Source: Pseudomonas protegens CHA0 (GTDB lineage: Bacteria > Pseudomonadota > Gammaproteobacteria > Pseudomonadales > Pseudomonadaceae). Taken from it: a stretch of 64,000 nucleotides of DNA. Positions within the stretch are counted from its first letter, which is position 1. Every line of letters begins with the position of its first letter. The DNA lies in assembly GCF_000397205.1 (NCBI RefSeq), contig NC_021237.1, positions 6,021,001-6,085,000 on the forward strand, in the 5' to 3' direction. The notes beneath the pieces were generated by a model, which ran no database searches, was not told where the DNA came from, and was given only the letters and a program-made list of their open reading frames with translations. The position numbers and the translations under genes are program-made. Below, one piece after another: positions 11,081-20,081 of this stretch.

Positions 11081-12403
11081 ATGCCCTTTTGTCTTTCCCG
11101 TCGTTGGCACATGCGCCAACTGATCGCTGCCTCCAGCCTTATTCTGCTAGTCGCCTGCGCGGAAAAACCCACCGCCGCCGACGCCCAGCCACTGCCCAGC
11201 CTCCAGGCAGCCCCTCTTGCCGCACCTGCCACTGTCGCGCCCCTGACCGTCGACAACCTGGATATCCAGCCCACCCAGACCTTTGACCAATGGTTGAACG
11301 CCTTCCGTGCCGAAGCCTTGGGCGCCGGTATCCGTGCCGAAGTATTTGATCGCGCCTTTGCCGGCGTGACCCCGGACATGAGCGTGATCAAGGCCGACCG
11401 CAGCCAGCCCGAGTTCAGCCGCCCAGTATGGGAATACCTGGAGGGGGCGCTGTCCCCGGTACGGGTACGCAAGGGCCAGGCACTGCTGGTGCAGTACAGC
11501 GACATCCTGCAACGGATCGAACAGCGCTATGGCGTCGACCGCCAGGCATTGGTGGCGGTGTGGGGCATGGAAAGCAATTTCGGCGACTTCCAGGGCAACA
11601 AATCGGTCATTCGCTCCTTGGCCACCCTGGCCTATGAAGGTCGGCGCCCGGCCTTTGCCAACAGCCAATTGATCGCTGCGCTGCAGATCATCCAGCATGG
11701 CGATATACAGCCCGAGAAAATGCTCGGCTCCTGGGCCGGAGCCATGGGCCAGACCCAGTTCATTCCCACCACCTACAACACCCACGCCGTGGACTTCGAC
11801 GGCGATGGCCGCCGGGATATCTGGAACAGCCCGGCCGATGCACTGGCCTCCACCGCGCACTATCTGCAGAGTTCCGGCTGGCAACAGGGACAGCCCTGGG
11901 GTCTTGAAGTACAGCTCAACAGTGGTTTCGACTACGCCCTGGCCGACGCCTCCACCCGCAAGACCGTGGGCGAATGGATGCGCCTGGGCATGACTCCTGC
12001 CAATGGCAAGGCCCTGCCTTACGGCTCGGAACACCTGTCGGCCTCACTGCTCTTGCCAGCGGGTTACCGCGGCCCGGCGTTCCTGATCCTGGACAACTTC
12101 CGGGCAGTGCTCAAATACAACAACTCCTCGTCCTATGCCCTGGCGGTGAACCTGCTCTCCGAACGCTTCGGCGGAGCCGGTCAGATCAGCGGCAGTTGGC
12201 CCAAGGACGACCTGCCCCTGAGCCGCTCCGAGCGCATCGAGCTACAGACACTGCTCAGTGCCAACAGCTATGACGCCGGCAATCCCGACGGCATCATCGG
12301 CGCCAACACCCGCAAGGCCATTCGTAATGCCCAACAGGCACTGGGCTGGCCCGCGGATGGCTATCCGACCCACAAGCTGCTGGAAAGCCTGCGCAATCGT
12401 TAG
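11081..12403 (+). CDS. sltB3: Lytic murein transglycosylase (SltB3/MltB-like) with peptidoglycan-binding domain
   Basis: A 440-residue family-3 lytic transglycosylase that cleaves the MurNAc-GlcNAc bond with 1,6-anhydro ring formation. A signal peptide with lipobox LLVAC makes it a probable outer-membrane lipoprotein. The catalytic domain (about 50-340) carries [18 protein letters not shown] with the catalytic Glu, then [20 protein letters not shown]_binding_1 domain fills the last 65 residues ([27 protein letters not shown]). Start at 11081 chosen for a plausible signal peptide; 11111 is an alternative. It is a paralogue of mltB at 17919-18929. Confidence 0.9.
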   Translation: MPFCLSRRWHMRQLIAASSLILLVACAEKPTAADAQPLPSLQAAPLAAPATVAPLTVDNLDIQPTQTFDQWLNAFRAEALGAGIRAEVFDRAFAGVTPDMSVIKADRSQPEFSRPVWEYLEGALSPVRVRKGQALLVQYSDILQRIEQRYGVDRQALVAVWGMESNFGDFQGNKSVIRSLATLAYEGRRPAFANSQLIAALQIIQHGDIQPEKMLGSWAGAMGQTQFIPTTYNTHAVDFDGDGRRDIWNSPADALASTAHYLQSSGWQQGQPWGLEVQLNSGFDYALADASTRKTVGEWMRLGMTPANGKALPYGSEHLSASLLLPAGYRGPAFLILDNFRAVLKYNNSSSYALAVNLLSERFGGAGQISGSWPKDDLPLSRSERIELQTLLSANSYDAGNPDGIIGANTRKAIRNAQQALGWPADGYPTHKLLESLRNR

Positions 12404-12414
12404 GAGCCGGTCCG

Positions 12415-12444
12415 GCGCAGGGGAAACACTCCCCTCGCCGGCCC
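12415..12444. terminator. Bidirectional hairpin between sltB3 and ldcA
   Basis: Arms CCGGCGCAGGGGA and TCCCCTCGCCGG pair with one bulged C around a short A-rich loop, in the 46-base gap between two converging genes. No long T-tract is present. Confidence 0.55.
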
Positions 12445-12449
12445 TGCGA

Positions 12450-13397
12450 TTACTTGAAGACCACATCCTGCGCCAGGGTCAGTTCCCTGGCTCCCGCATC
12501 CAGCCTGACCAGCGCGCCCATGGGCAAGGTCAGGTTGGGGTCGCAGTGACCACTGCGCCATCCCGCCAGCACCGGAATCCGCAGCGGTTCGAAGGTCTGC
12601 TTGAGCAAAGCGCACAACGCCGCAAAATCCACACCGGCCATATCCCCCACCAATACCCCACGCAGATTTTCCAGCTTGCCGGCCAGGCGCAGGTGATTGA
12701 GCAGGCGATCTATGCGGTACAGCGGCTCATTGACATCCTCGATAAACAGGATGATGCCGTCGGTATTGATCTCATACGGGGTGCCCAGGGTACTGGCGAT
12801 CAGCGACAGGTTCCCGCCCAGCAGGGAGCCCAGCGCAATGCCCGGCTCGATGGTGGTCAAGGGGAAGGCCACGGGATGGGGCAGCAGGCTGCCAGCCCGG
12901 GCCTGGCCTCGAAGCAGATTGAAAAAGGAAGCCTCGGTGGGCGCCTGCTTGTCGCCCAGCAGGTCGGCGTTGAGCATCGGCCCGTGAAAGCTCACAAAGC
13001 CGGCATAACGGTTGATCGCCAGGTGCAGGGCGGTGATATCGCTGTAGCCGACAAAGGGCTTGGGATTGCGCCGCAACAGATCGAAATCGATCTTGTCCAG
13101 CAGGCGGGGGCTGCCGTAGCCGCCACGCAGGCACAGAATGGCGTCTATGTCCGTGTCGGCGAAAGCCTCATGCAGGTCCTTGAGGCGCGCTTCGTCGCTA
13201 CCGGCCAGGTACCCCTCCTGCAACCCGACACCCGGGAAGATCCGTAGGCTGTATCCCCTGGAGCGCATCCATTGGTGGGCTTTTTCAGTATCCAGCGCTG
13301 CGGGACCGGCAGGTGCAATAAGGCCGATAACGCCTTCTGCGGCCAGCGCCGGCACCGGCAGGTGGGCGTTCAGCGCAGCAGTCGGTTGGATAGGCAT
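12450..13397 (-). CDS. ldcA: Muramoyltetrapeptide (LD-) carboxypeptidase, peptidase S66
   Basis: A 315-residue S66-family serine peptidase that trims the terminal D-Ala from the tetrapeptide of recycled or mature peptidoglycan. The nucleophile motif is LRGGYGSPRLL, followed by PFVGYSDITALHLA; the C-terminal Glu/His dyad region holds GVLVGDMAG and the segment before GHCDPNLTLPMGA. There is no signal peptide, so it is cytoplasmic and acts on recycled muropeptides. It is monocistronic and converges with a transglycosylase that produces related substrates. Confidence 0.9.
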   Translation of the reverse strand: MPIQPTAALNAHLPVPALAAEGVIGLIAPAGPAALDTEKAHQWMRSRGYSLRIFPGVGLQEGYLAGSDEARLKDLHEAFADTDIDAILCLRGGYGSPRLLDKIDFDLLRRNPKPFVGYSDITALHLAINRYAGFVSFHGPMLNADLLGDKQAPTEASFFNLLRGQARAGSLLPHPVAFPLTTIEPGIALGSLLGGNLSLIASTLGTPYEINTDGIILFIEDVNEPLYRIDRLLNHLRLAGKLENLRGVLVGDMAGVDFAALCALLKQTFEPLRIPVLAGWRSGHCDPNLTLPMGALVRLDAGARELTLAQDVVFK

Positions 13398-13513
13398 GCA
13401 GATTCTCCCTGTGTGAATTCACTCAAGCACAGTAGCCATGAATGGTGTCAAACAGAAGAGGCGGGATTTAAAAAGCGGCAGGTGTTGCGAAAGTGCTCGA
13501 AAGAGCCGGGGAA

Positions 13514-13543
13514 CTGCCCGCAAGACGTGCGCCTTGCGGGCAG
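13514..13543 (-). terminator. Hairpin downstream of lipA
   Basis: A perfect 11-bp inverted repeat, CTGCCCGCAAG with CTTGCGGGCAG, around an eight-base loop, six bases after the lipA stop on the minus strand. A short pyrimidine run follows on that strand. This is the likely end of the dacA-ybeD-lipB-lipA transcript. Confidence 0.6.
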
Positions 13544-13548
13544 GCAGA

Positions 13549-14571
13549 TCAGGAAACCAGGCCTGCCTTGGCCAGTTTCGCTTGTTCGTCGGCATGGTAC
13601 GAAGAACGTACCAGCGGGCCGGAAGCAACGTTCTTGAACCCCATCCGATAACCTTCCTCGGCGAACCAGGCGAAGGTGTCAGGGTGCACGAAGCGCTGGA
13701 CCGGCAGGTGGTTGCGCGACGGTTGCAGGTACTGGCCAAGGGTCAGCATGTCGATGTCGTGCTCGCGCATGCGCTTCATGACCTCGATGACTTCGTCATC
13801 GGTTTCACCCAGGCCCAGCATCAGCCCGGACTTGGTCGGCACATGCGGCACCAGTTGCTTGAATTTCTGCAGCAGGGTCAGCGACCACTGGTAGTCCGAG
13901 CCAGGACGGGCGGCCTTGTACAGGCGCGGCACTGTTTCCAGGTTGTGGTTGAACACGTCCGGCGGCGTGGCGGCGGTGATTTCCAGGGCAACATCCATGC
14001 GGCCACGGTAGTCGGGAACCAGGGTTTCCAACTGCACGTTCGGCGACAACTTGCGGATTTCACGGATGCAGTCGGCAAAGTGCTGGGCACCGCCGTCACG
14101 CAGGTCATCGCGGTCCACCGAGGTGATCACCACGTATTTCAGGCGCAGATCGGCGATGGCCACCGCAAGGTTCATCGGCTCGTCGACATCCAGAGGCTTC
14201 GGACGGCCATGACCAACGTCACAGAAGGGGCAGCGACGGGTGCAGATGTCACCCATGATCATGAAGGTCGCGGTGCCACCGGAGAAGCACTCGCCCAGGT
14301 TCGGGCAGGACGCCTCTTCGCAGACGCTGTGCAGCTTGTGCTTGCGCAGCAGCTGCTTGATCCGATCGACTTCCGGGGAGACGGGGATGCGTACGCGAAT
14401 CCAGTCCGGTTTCTTCGGCAGTTCGGTGGTCGGAATGATCTTCACCGGAATGCGCGCGACCTTTTCCGCACCGCGCAATTTGACGCCGGTTTCAACTTTC
14501 GGACGGGCCGCTCGCTCGGAGATATCCAGCGTCGGGATCAGGGTTTGAACAGCGTCTTGCGCAGTAGTCAT
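13549..14571 (-). CDS. lipA: Lipoyl synthase
   Basis: A 340-residue radical-SAM enzyme that inserts two sulfurs into protein-bound octanoyl chains. The radical-SAM cluster motif is [13 protein letters not shown]. The auxiliary cluster motif [12 protein letters not shown] lies upstream, and the C-terminal RSSYHADEQ serine ligand is present. Conserved [15 protein letters not shown] follows the SAM motif. It is one base beyond lipB, which supplies the octanoyl substrate. Confidence 0.97.
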   Translation of the reverse strand: MTTAQDAVQTLIPTLDISERAARPKVETGVKLRGAEKVARIPVKIIPTTELPKKPDWIRVRIPVSPEVDRIKQLLRKHKLHSVCEEASCPNLGECFSGGTATFMIMGDICTRRCPFCDVGHGRPKPLDVDEPMNLAVAIADLRLKYVVITSVDRDDLRDGGAQHFADCIREIRKLSPNVQLETLVPDYRGRMDVALEITAATPPDVFNHNLETVPRLYKAARPGSDYQWSLTLLQKFKQLVPHVPTKSGLMLGLGETDDEVIEVMKRMREHDIDMLTLGQYLQPSRNHLPVQRFVHPDTFAWFAEEGYRMGFKNVASGPLVRSSYHADEQAKLAKAGLVS

Positions 14572-14572
14572 A

Positions 14573-15220
14573 TCAGTCGATTCCGCCCGTTAGGGTCGTC
14601 TGCTCAGCATAGTCGAGGTGTTTGACGAGCTGCGCACGCAGCCGGGCACTTACCTCGGCAAATTCAATCGGCCCTGCATGGTCGCTCAGCTGGGTCATCG
14701 CCAACCCGGCATAACCACAGGGGTTAATCCGTCGAAACGGCTGCAAATCCATGTCCACGTTCAAGGCCAGACCGTGAAAAGAGCATCCGTGACGGATACG
14801 CAGGCCCAGGGAGGCGATTTTCGCCCCATTGACGTAGACGCCCGGTGCATCGGGCTTGGCCGCCGCCGGCACGCCGTAGCTGGCCAGCAGCTCGATCAGG
14901 CAGTGCTCCATGCGGTTGACCAGGTCACGCACACCGAAACCTAATCGGCGCACATCCAGCAGCAGGTAGGCCACCAACTGGCCAGGGCCGTGATAGGTCA
15001 CCTGGCCGCCGCGGTCCACCTGCACCACGGGGATATCCCCCGGGAGCAGCAGGTGCTCGGCCTTGCCGGCCTGGCCCTGGGTGAATACCGGTGGATGCTG
15101 CACCAGCCAGACTTCATCCGGTGCATCGCTACCGCGTTCATTGGTAAAGCGCTGCATCGCTTGCCAGACCGGCTCGTAAGCCATCTGGCCAAGCTCACGA
15201 AAGCCCAGCGTCTGTGGCAT
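14573..15220 (-). CDS. lipB: Octanoyl-[acyl-carrier-protein]:protein N-octanoyltransferase LipB
   Basis: A 215-residue cysteine/lysine acyltransferase that moves octanoate from ACP to lipoyl domains. The catalytic pair is seen as KIASLGLRI (Lys) and the NPCGYAGL segment (Cys), with the substrate motif [20 protein letters not shown]. The ATG at 15220 overlaps the ybeD stop by one base (TGATG), indicating coupled translation; the GTG one codon earlier is less likely. lipA follows two bases later. Confidence 0.95.
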   Translation of the reverse strand: MPQTLGFRELGQMAYEPVWQAMQRFTNERGSDAPDEVWLVQHPPVFTQGQAGKAEHLLLPGDIPVVQVDRGGQVTYHGPGQLVAYLLLDVRRLGFGVRDLVNRMEHCLIELLASYGVPAAAKPDAPGVYVNGAKIASLGLRIRHGCSFHGLALNVDMDLQPFRRINPCGYAGLAMTQLSDHAGPIEFAEVSARLRAQLVKHLDYAEQTTLTGGID

Positions 15221-15495
15221 CACAGCACCATGTGGACGACACCGGTAGCACGCAGGGCACTATTGATATCACGCAGTTGGTCTTCACCGGTGGCGGTGAT
15301 GTGCAGTTGTACGGTGGTGTACTTGCCGTTGCTGCTTTGACGCTCGGCCAGGGACTTGATGTCCAGCTTGGCGTACTTGGCAAGGATCTCGATCACGGTG
15401 TCCTTGAAGCCGACAACCGTGTCACCGATCACCTTGATCGGATAGTCATCGACGGGAAACTCAATCTTGTGCGACTTAACGTCAGTGTCTGTCAT
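15220..15495 (-). CDS. ybeD: DUF493 (YbeD) family protein, possible lipoate regulatory protein
   Basis: A 91-residue protein of the YbeD/UPF0250 family, which adopts an ACT-like fold and is found beside lipB across gammaproteobacteria. Landmarks are [16 protein letters not shown] and [18 protein letters not shown]. The ATG at 15495 has a GAGG ribosome site and gives the usual family length; the upstream codon at 15531 is not needed. Function is not established; the position between dacA and lipB is conserved. Confidence 0.9.
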   Translation of the reverse strand: MTDTDVKSHKIEFPVDDYPIKVIGDTVVGFKDTVIEILAKYAKLDIKSLAERQSSNGKYTTVQLHITATGEDQLRDINSALRATGVVHMVL

Positions 15496-15576
15496 GGCAG
15501 TAACGGCCTCGTATAGCCGGACGACGGACATGGCCCCCGCTCCACTGGGGAACGAGGGCCACGCAGGTCGACAATA

Positions 15577-16734
15577 TCAGTTGAACAAGCCGTAGAAGAA
15601 TAGACGGATGCTATCCCACATGCGACGGAAGATACCACCTTCGTCGACCGCTTCCAGGGCGATCAGATCAGCGCTGTGCACCACCTTGTCGTCCAGTTTC
15701 ACTTCGACTTTACCAATTACGTCGCCCTTGGCGATCGGCGCGATCAGTTGCGGGTTCATGGTCATGCTGGCGGCGAGCTTTTTCAACTGGCCTTTAGGCA
15801 TAGTCATGGTCAGGTCTTCGGCCAGACCGGCTTTGACCTGATGAGTGGTGCCCTTCCAGACCTGGGCCTGGGCCAGCTCGGTGCCCTTCTGGTAGAAGGT
15901 CTGGGTTTCGAAGAAACGGAAACCGTAAGTCAGCAGCTTCTGGGTTTCAGCAGCACGAGCCTGTTCGCTGTTGGTACCGAACACCACGGCGATCAGGCGC
16001 ATGCCATCACGCACCGCCGAGGACACCATGCAGTAGCCGGCTTCGTCGGTATGGCCGGTCTTCAGGCCATCAACGGTCTTGTCGCGCCACAGCAGCAGGT
16101 TGCGGTTGGGTTGCTTGATGCCGTTCCAGAAGAACTCCTTCTGCGAGTAGATCGCGTAGTGCGCAGGGTCTTCGTGGATGATCGCGCGAGCCAGCACCGC
16201 CATGTCGTGGGCCGACGAGTAATGCTCTGGGTTCGGCAGGCCGGTAGGGTTCATGAAGTGGCTGTTGCTCATGCCCAGGTCGGTAGCCGTCTTATTCATC
16301 ATGTCGGCGAACGCGTCTTCGCTACCGGCGATATGCTCGGAAACCGCGACGCTGGCGTCGTTACCCGACTGGATGATGATGCCGTGCAGCAGGTCGCTGA
16401 CGGTGACTTGCGAACCCACCTTGATGAACATCCGCGAACCGCCGGTACGCCAGGCGTTCTCGCTGACGGTCACCGGATCGTTCTCGCCGATCTGGCCGCG
16501 ACGGATTTCCAGGGTCGCGATGTAGGCGGTCATCAGCTTGGTCAGGCTGGCCGGCGGCAGGCGCTGGTCACCATTGTTCTCCACCAGCACGTTACCGCTG
16601 CTGGCGTCCATGAGCACATAGGATTTGGCGGCCAGTTGCGGTGGCGACGGCATCGCTTCGACCGCCCAGGCGGCGGGCGTGATGATCAGCGGGACAAGCA
16701 GGCACAGGCGTTTGGCAAAGGTGGTGATGTTCAT
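15577..16734 (-). CDS. dacA: D-alanyl-D-alanine carboxypeptidase (PBP5/6 family)
   Basis: A 385-residue low-molecular-weight penicillin-binding protein that removes the terminal D-Ala from pentapeptides. The signal peptide ends near AWA. The active-site motifs are SLTK (Ser63, Lys66), SGN near residue 125 and KTGHT near 226. A beta-rich C-terminal domain and an amphipathic tail (IRLFFYGLFN) anchor it to the periplasmic face of the inner membrane. In P. aeruginosa the gene at this position is called dacC. It is 80 bases upstream of ybeD. Confidence 0.95.
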   Translation of the reverse strand: MNITTFAKRLCLLVPLIITPAAWAVEAMPSPPQLAAKSYVLMDASSGNVLVENNGDQRLPPASLTKLMTAYIATLEIRRGQIGENDPVTVSENAWRTGGSRMFIKVGSQVTVSDLLHGIIIQSGNDASVAVSEHIAGSEDAFADMMNKTATDLGMSNSHFMNPTGLPNPEHYSSAHDMAVLARAIIHEDPAHYAIYSQKEFFWNGIKQPNRNLLLWRDKTVDGLKTGHTDEAGYCMVSSAVRDGMRLIAVVFGTNSEQARAAETQKLLTYGFRFFETQTFYQKGTELAQAQVWKGTTHQVKAGLAEDLTMTMPKGQLKKLAASMTMNPQLIAPIAKGDVIGKVEVKLDDKVVHSADLIALEAVDEGGIFRRMWDSIRLFFYGLFN

Positions 16735-16920
16735 CCGTCTCTCGAAGTTGCTAATGGAAACTTGCCCTTGCGGGCAAAACTATTTCAGACAGCCTTCTAA
16801 AGGGCTGTCGCGTGTGCAGTTGTTCACTCACTGACCCTTGCCGGGCTTTTGTTGTTCGACGAGCCAACAACCAGGACCCACCCCCCAATACCGCAAGCGG
16901 ATCTTCAATCTTCAGTATTC

Positions 16921-17919
16921 TTACTCGGCAGAGACCACGCTGGCCTGCCCAAGGTTCGCCAGGCGCACACTGTTCTGCGCTTGCTGGGCCTCACCCGGCG
17001 TGCCGAATGGCCCCAGGCGCACTCGATGCAGCGTCTGTTGATTGCGGACGATCGAGCTGATGAACACCGGGGCGCTCACCATGCCACTCAATTTCGACCT
17101 CAACAGCTCGGCAGCGTCAGGGTTGGCGAAGGCGCCCACCTGCAAATACTGGCCAGAAGCTGCTGCCGTGTTTTTCACTTGTACGGGAACCACAGCCGCC
17201 GCGTGCTGCTGGGGCGGCGGGGTCCATTGTTCGACAGTGCCGGCCGAGGCCGTGACCACCGGCGCGCTATTCTGCGCCACTTGCGGCTCGTTGAGCATCA
17301 GCGGCGCCGGGCGGCCACGCTGAGCCCACCATTGCTGCGGATCGATGCCCTCGACCTTGACCCGGGCGGTGCCGGTCTCGGCATAGCCGAGCTTCTTGGC
17401 CGCGGCGTAGGAAAGGTCGATGATCCGGTCGGAATAGAACGGCCCACGGTCGTTGACCCGCAGGATCACGCTGCGATTGTTGTCCAGGTTGGTGACCTTC
17501 ACGTAACTGGGCAACGGCAGGGTCTTGTGCGCGGCACTCATGCCGTACAGGTCATAGACCTCGCCATTGGCGGTGTTCTGGCCGTGGAACTTGGTGCCAT
17601 ACCAGGACGCCGTGCCGGAGGCCACGTAGTTCTTCGATTCCTGGATGGGGAAATAGGTCTTGCCCAGTACCGTGTAGGGGTTGGCCTTGTAGGGGCCGGT
17701 ATGCAGGGTCGGGGTCGCATCGGGGATGCGCGAAACGTCGACATCCCACCACGGCGCGCCATCCTTGTGGGCGCGGTTGACGTCCAGGCCCGGCATGGAA
17801 CGCACAGCGGTGGAAGATTTCTGCTGCGGCGAGCGACTCGTCGAGCAACTGACCACCAGCAAGGACAACGCGGCAAAAGCCACCAGCTTCAGGGGTTTGC
17901 GAATTGGCATTGCCAGCAT
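16921..17919 (-). CDS. rlpA: Septal ring lytic transglycosylase RlpA
   Basis: A 332-residue lipoprotein with lipobox LLVVSC, a double-psi beta-barrel (DPBB) catalytic domain (ASGTASWYGTKFHGQNTANGE through VNDRGPFYSDRIIDLS) and a C-terminal SPOR domain of about 75 residues (QYLQVGAFANPDAAELL). RlpA cleaves naked glycan strands at the septum; the SPOR domain targets denuded glycan. The ATG at 17919 overlaps the mltB stop by one base (TAATG); an in-frame ATG at 17910 is an alternative. Confidence 0.94.
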   Translation of the reverse strand: MLAMPIRKPLKLVAFAALSLLVVSCSTSRSPQQKSSTAVRSMPGLDVNRAHKDGAPWWDVDVSRIPDATPTLHTGPYKANPYTVLGKTYFPIQESKNYVASGTASWYGTKFHGQNTANGEVYDLYGMSAAHKTLPLPSYVKVTNLDNNRSVILRVNDRGPFYSDRIIDLSYAAAKKLGYAETGTARVKVEGIDPQQWWAQRGRPAPLMLNEPQVAQNSAPVVTASAGTVEQWTPPPQQHAAAVVPVQVKNTAAASGQYLQVGAFANPDAAELLRSKLSGMVSAPVFISSIVRNQQTLHRVRLGPFGTPGEAQQAQNSVRLANLGQASVVSAE

Positions 17920-18929
17920 TACTTGACGCCCCGTGCTTGGACCAGCTGTTCAGACAACTGATGTACGGCCATGGCGTACATCACGCTGCGGTTATAGCGA
18001 GTGATCGCGTAAAAATTCTTCAGGCCCATCCAGTATTCCGGGCCATTGTCACCTTCCAGACGGAAAGCGGTGACCGGCATATCATCGCGCAGCGCATCAT
18101 GACTCGACCAGCCCAGGGCCCGCAACTCCCCGACGGTTTTCGTCGGTTCGATCCCGGTGGTCAAGCCTTCATCTACCCGATCGCCACGCACATCGGCGCG
18201 ACTGACCACCGGTTCGCCGGCCACCCAGCCGTGGCGTTTGAAATAGCTGGCCACACTGCCGATGGCATCATCGGGGTTGGTCCAGATATTGATGTGGCCG
18301 TCACCGTCGAAGTCCACCGCATAAGCCCGAAAACTGCTGGGCATGAACTGTGGTAGGCCCATGGCTCCGGCGTAGGAACCCTTGAGGCTCAATGGATCGA
18401 CCTGCTCCTCACGCGCCAGCAGCAGAAACTCGCGCAGTTCCTTGCGAAAGAACTCGGCACGGGGCGGATAATCGAAACCCAGGGTGGACAATGCGTCGAT
18501 CACCCGGTAATTCCCGGTATTTCGACCGAAAAAGGTTTCAACGCCGATGATCGAGACAATTACCTGGGCCGGTACGCCATATTCCTGCTCGGCGCGGGCC
18601 AGCACCGCTTCATGCTGGCGCCAGAAATCCACACCGCGGGCAATGCGCGCGTCGGTGATGAACATCGGCCGGTATTCCTTCCACTGCTTGACCCGCTCGG
18701 CGGGCCGCGAAATGGCGTCAAGAATCGACTGCTTGCGCTCGGCCTCGCGGAACACAGCCATCAGCTGCTCCCCGGCAAAACCATAGTCCCGAGTCATTTC
18801 GCCCACGAATTCGGCCACCTGGGGCGAACCTTCGTAATCACCGGCGAACGCGGGCTGCGCTGCACCAAGGATGCTTACCAGACCGACCCACGGCGCCTGC
18901 CGAGCGGCCCAGCCACGCATTGCTTGCAT
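17919..18929 (-). CDS. mltB: Membrane-bound lytic murein transglycosylase B (SltB1)
   Basis: A 336-residue family-3 lytic transglycosylase with a signal peptide ending near AQPAFA. The catalytic region reads VSIIGVETFFGRNTGNYRVI (catalytic Glu) and GSYAGAMGLPQFMPSSFRAY. It lacks the lipobox and the C-terminal binding domain of its paralogue at 11081-12403, fitting P. aeruginosa SltB1. The ATG at 18929 follows a good ribosome site (AAGGTG) placed over the end of rodA; the codon at 18965 would overlap rodA. It lies in the rlpA-mltB-rodA-mrdA elongation cluster. Confidence 0.93.
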   Translation of the reverse strand: MQAMRGWAARQAPWVGLVSILGAAQPAFAGDYEGSPQVAEFVGEMTRDYGFAGEQLMAVFREAERKQSILDAISRPAERVKQWKEYRPMFITDARIARGVDFWRQHEAVLARAEQEYGVPAQVIVSIIGVETFFGRNTGNYRVIDALSTLGFDYPPRAEFFRKELREFLLLAREEQVDPLSLKGSYAGAMGLPQFMPSSFRAYAVDFDGDGHINIWTNPDDAIGSVASYFKRHGWVAGEPVVSRADVRGDRVDEGLTTGIEPTKTVGELRALGWSSHDALRDDMPVTAFRLEGDNGPEYWMGLKNFYAITRYNRSVMYAMAVHQLSEQLVQARGVK

Positions 18930-18946
18930 TGAATTCTTCACCTTAA

Positions 18947-20050
18947 TCAAACCTGCGCGATCCACTTGCGATGGGTATGGATCGACATCAAAACCCCAAA
19001 CGCTGACAGTAGCGTCACCAGCGAAGTTCCTCCGTAGCTAATGAACGGCAACGGCACCCCTACGACCGGCAACAAGCCACTGACCATACCGATGTTGACG
19101 AAAACGTAAACAAAAAACGTCATGGTCAGGCTGCCCGCGAGCAATTTGCCAAACAGTGTCTGGGCCTGGGCGGTGATCACCAGCCCGCGCCCGATCAGCA
19201 GCAGGTAGATCAGCAGCAGCGCACAGATGCCCACCAGGCCGAACTCCTCGCCCATGACAGCGATAATGAAGTCGGTGTGGCTCTCCGGCAAAAAGTCCAG
19301 GTGCGACTGGGTGCCCAGCAGCCAGCCCTTGCCGAACACCCCACCGGAGCCGATGGCGGCCTTGGACTGGATGATGTTCCAGCCGGTGCCCAGCGGATCG
19401 CTCTCCGGGTCGAGGAAAGTCAGGATCCGCTGCTTCTGGTAGTCGTGCATGATGAAGAACCACATGGCGATGGCCACGGGAACCGCAGCCGCCAGCACGC
19501 TGAGGATCCAGCGCCAGCGCAGGCCGCCCATGAACAGCACGAAGGTGCCGCCGGCCAGGATCAGCAAGGCCGTACCCAGGTCAGGCTGGCGCACGATCAG
19601 GATGAACGGAATGCCAATCAGCACCAGGCTGATCCCCACATGCTTGAGATGGGGTGGCAGGGTGCGCTTGGACAGGTACCAGGCGATGGTCGCCGGCATG
19701 ATGATCTTCATGAACTCCGATGGCTGGAAGCGGATCACCCCGGGGATGTTGATCCAGCGGGTCGCCCCCATGGCGTTGTGGCCCATGACATCTACCACCA
19801 CCAGCAGCACCACGCCGAACACGTAGCCCAGCGGCACCCAGCGGGCCATGAAGCGCGGCTCGAACTGGGCGATGACGATCATCGACACCAGGCCGATACC
19901 GAATGAAGTGGCCTGTTTGGCCAGCAGGTCCCAACTCTTGCCGCTGGCGGAATACAGCACGAACAGGCTGCCGGCAGCCAGGGTCAGCAGCAGCACCAGC
20001 AGCGGGCCATCGATATGCAGGCGCTGCAACAGCGTCGCGCGACGACGCAT
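18947..20050 (-). CDS. rodA: Rod-shape peptidoglycan glycosyltransferase RodA (SEDS)
   Basis: A 367-residue SEDS-family polymerase with about ten membrane helices that extends glycan strands for cell elongation in complex with PBP2. Family marks are VRQPDLGTALL, MHDYQKQRILTFLDPESDPLG, GSGGVFGKGWL, LPESHTDFI and the C-terminal VVGVPLPFISYGGTS. The ATG at 20050 has a close ribosome site (GAGGA); a GTG at 20089 overlapping the mrdA end would add 13 residues and is possible. Partner gene mrdA is directly upstream. Confidence 0.95.
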   Translation of the reverse strand: MRRRATLLQRLHIDGPLLVLLLTLAAGSLFVLYSASGKSWDLLAKQATSFGIGLVSMIVIAQFEPRFMARWVPLGYVFGVVLLVVVDVMGHNAMGATRWINIPGVIRFQPSEFMKIIMPATIAWYLSKRTLPPHLKHVGISLVLIGIPFILIVRQPDLGTALLILAGGTFVLFMGGLRWRWILSVLAAAVPVAIAMWFFIMHDYQKQRILTFLDPESDPLGTGWNIIQSKAAIGSGGVFGKGWLLGTQSHLDFLPESHTDFIIAVMGEEFGLVGICALLLIYLLLIGRGLVITAQAQTLFGKLLAGSLTMTFFVYVFVNIGMVSGLLPVVGVPLPFISYGGTSLVTLLSAFGVLMSIHTHRKWIAQV

Positions 20051-20081
20051 CACATCCTCACTGGAGAGGATGCGGTCAAAA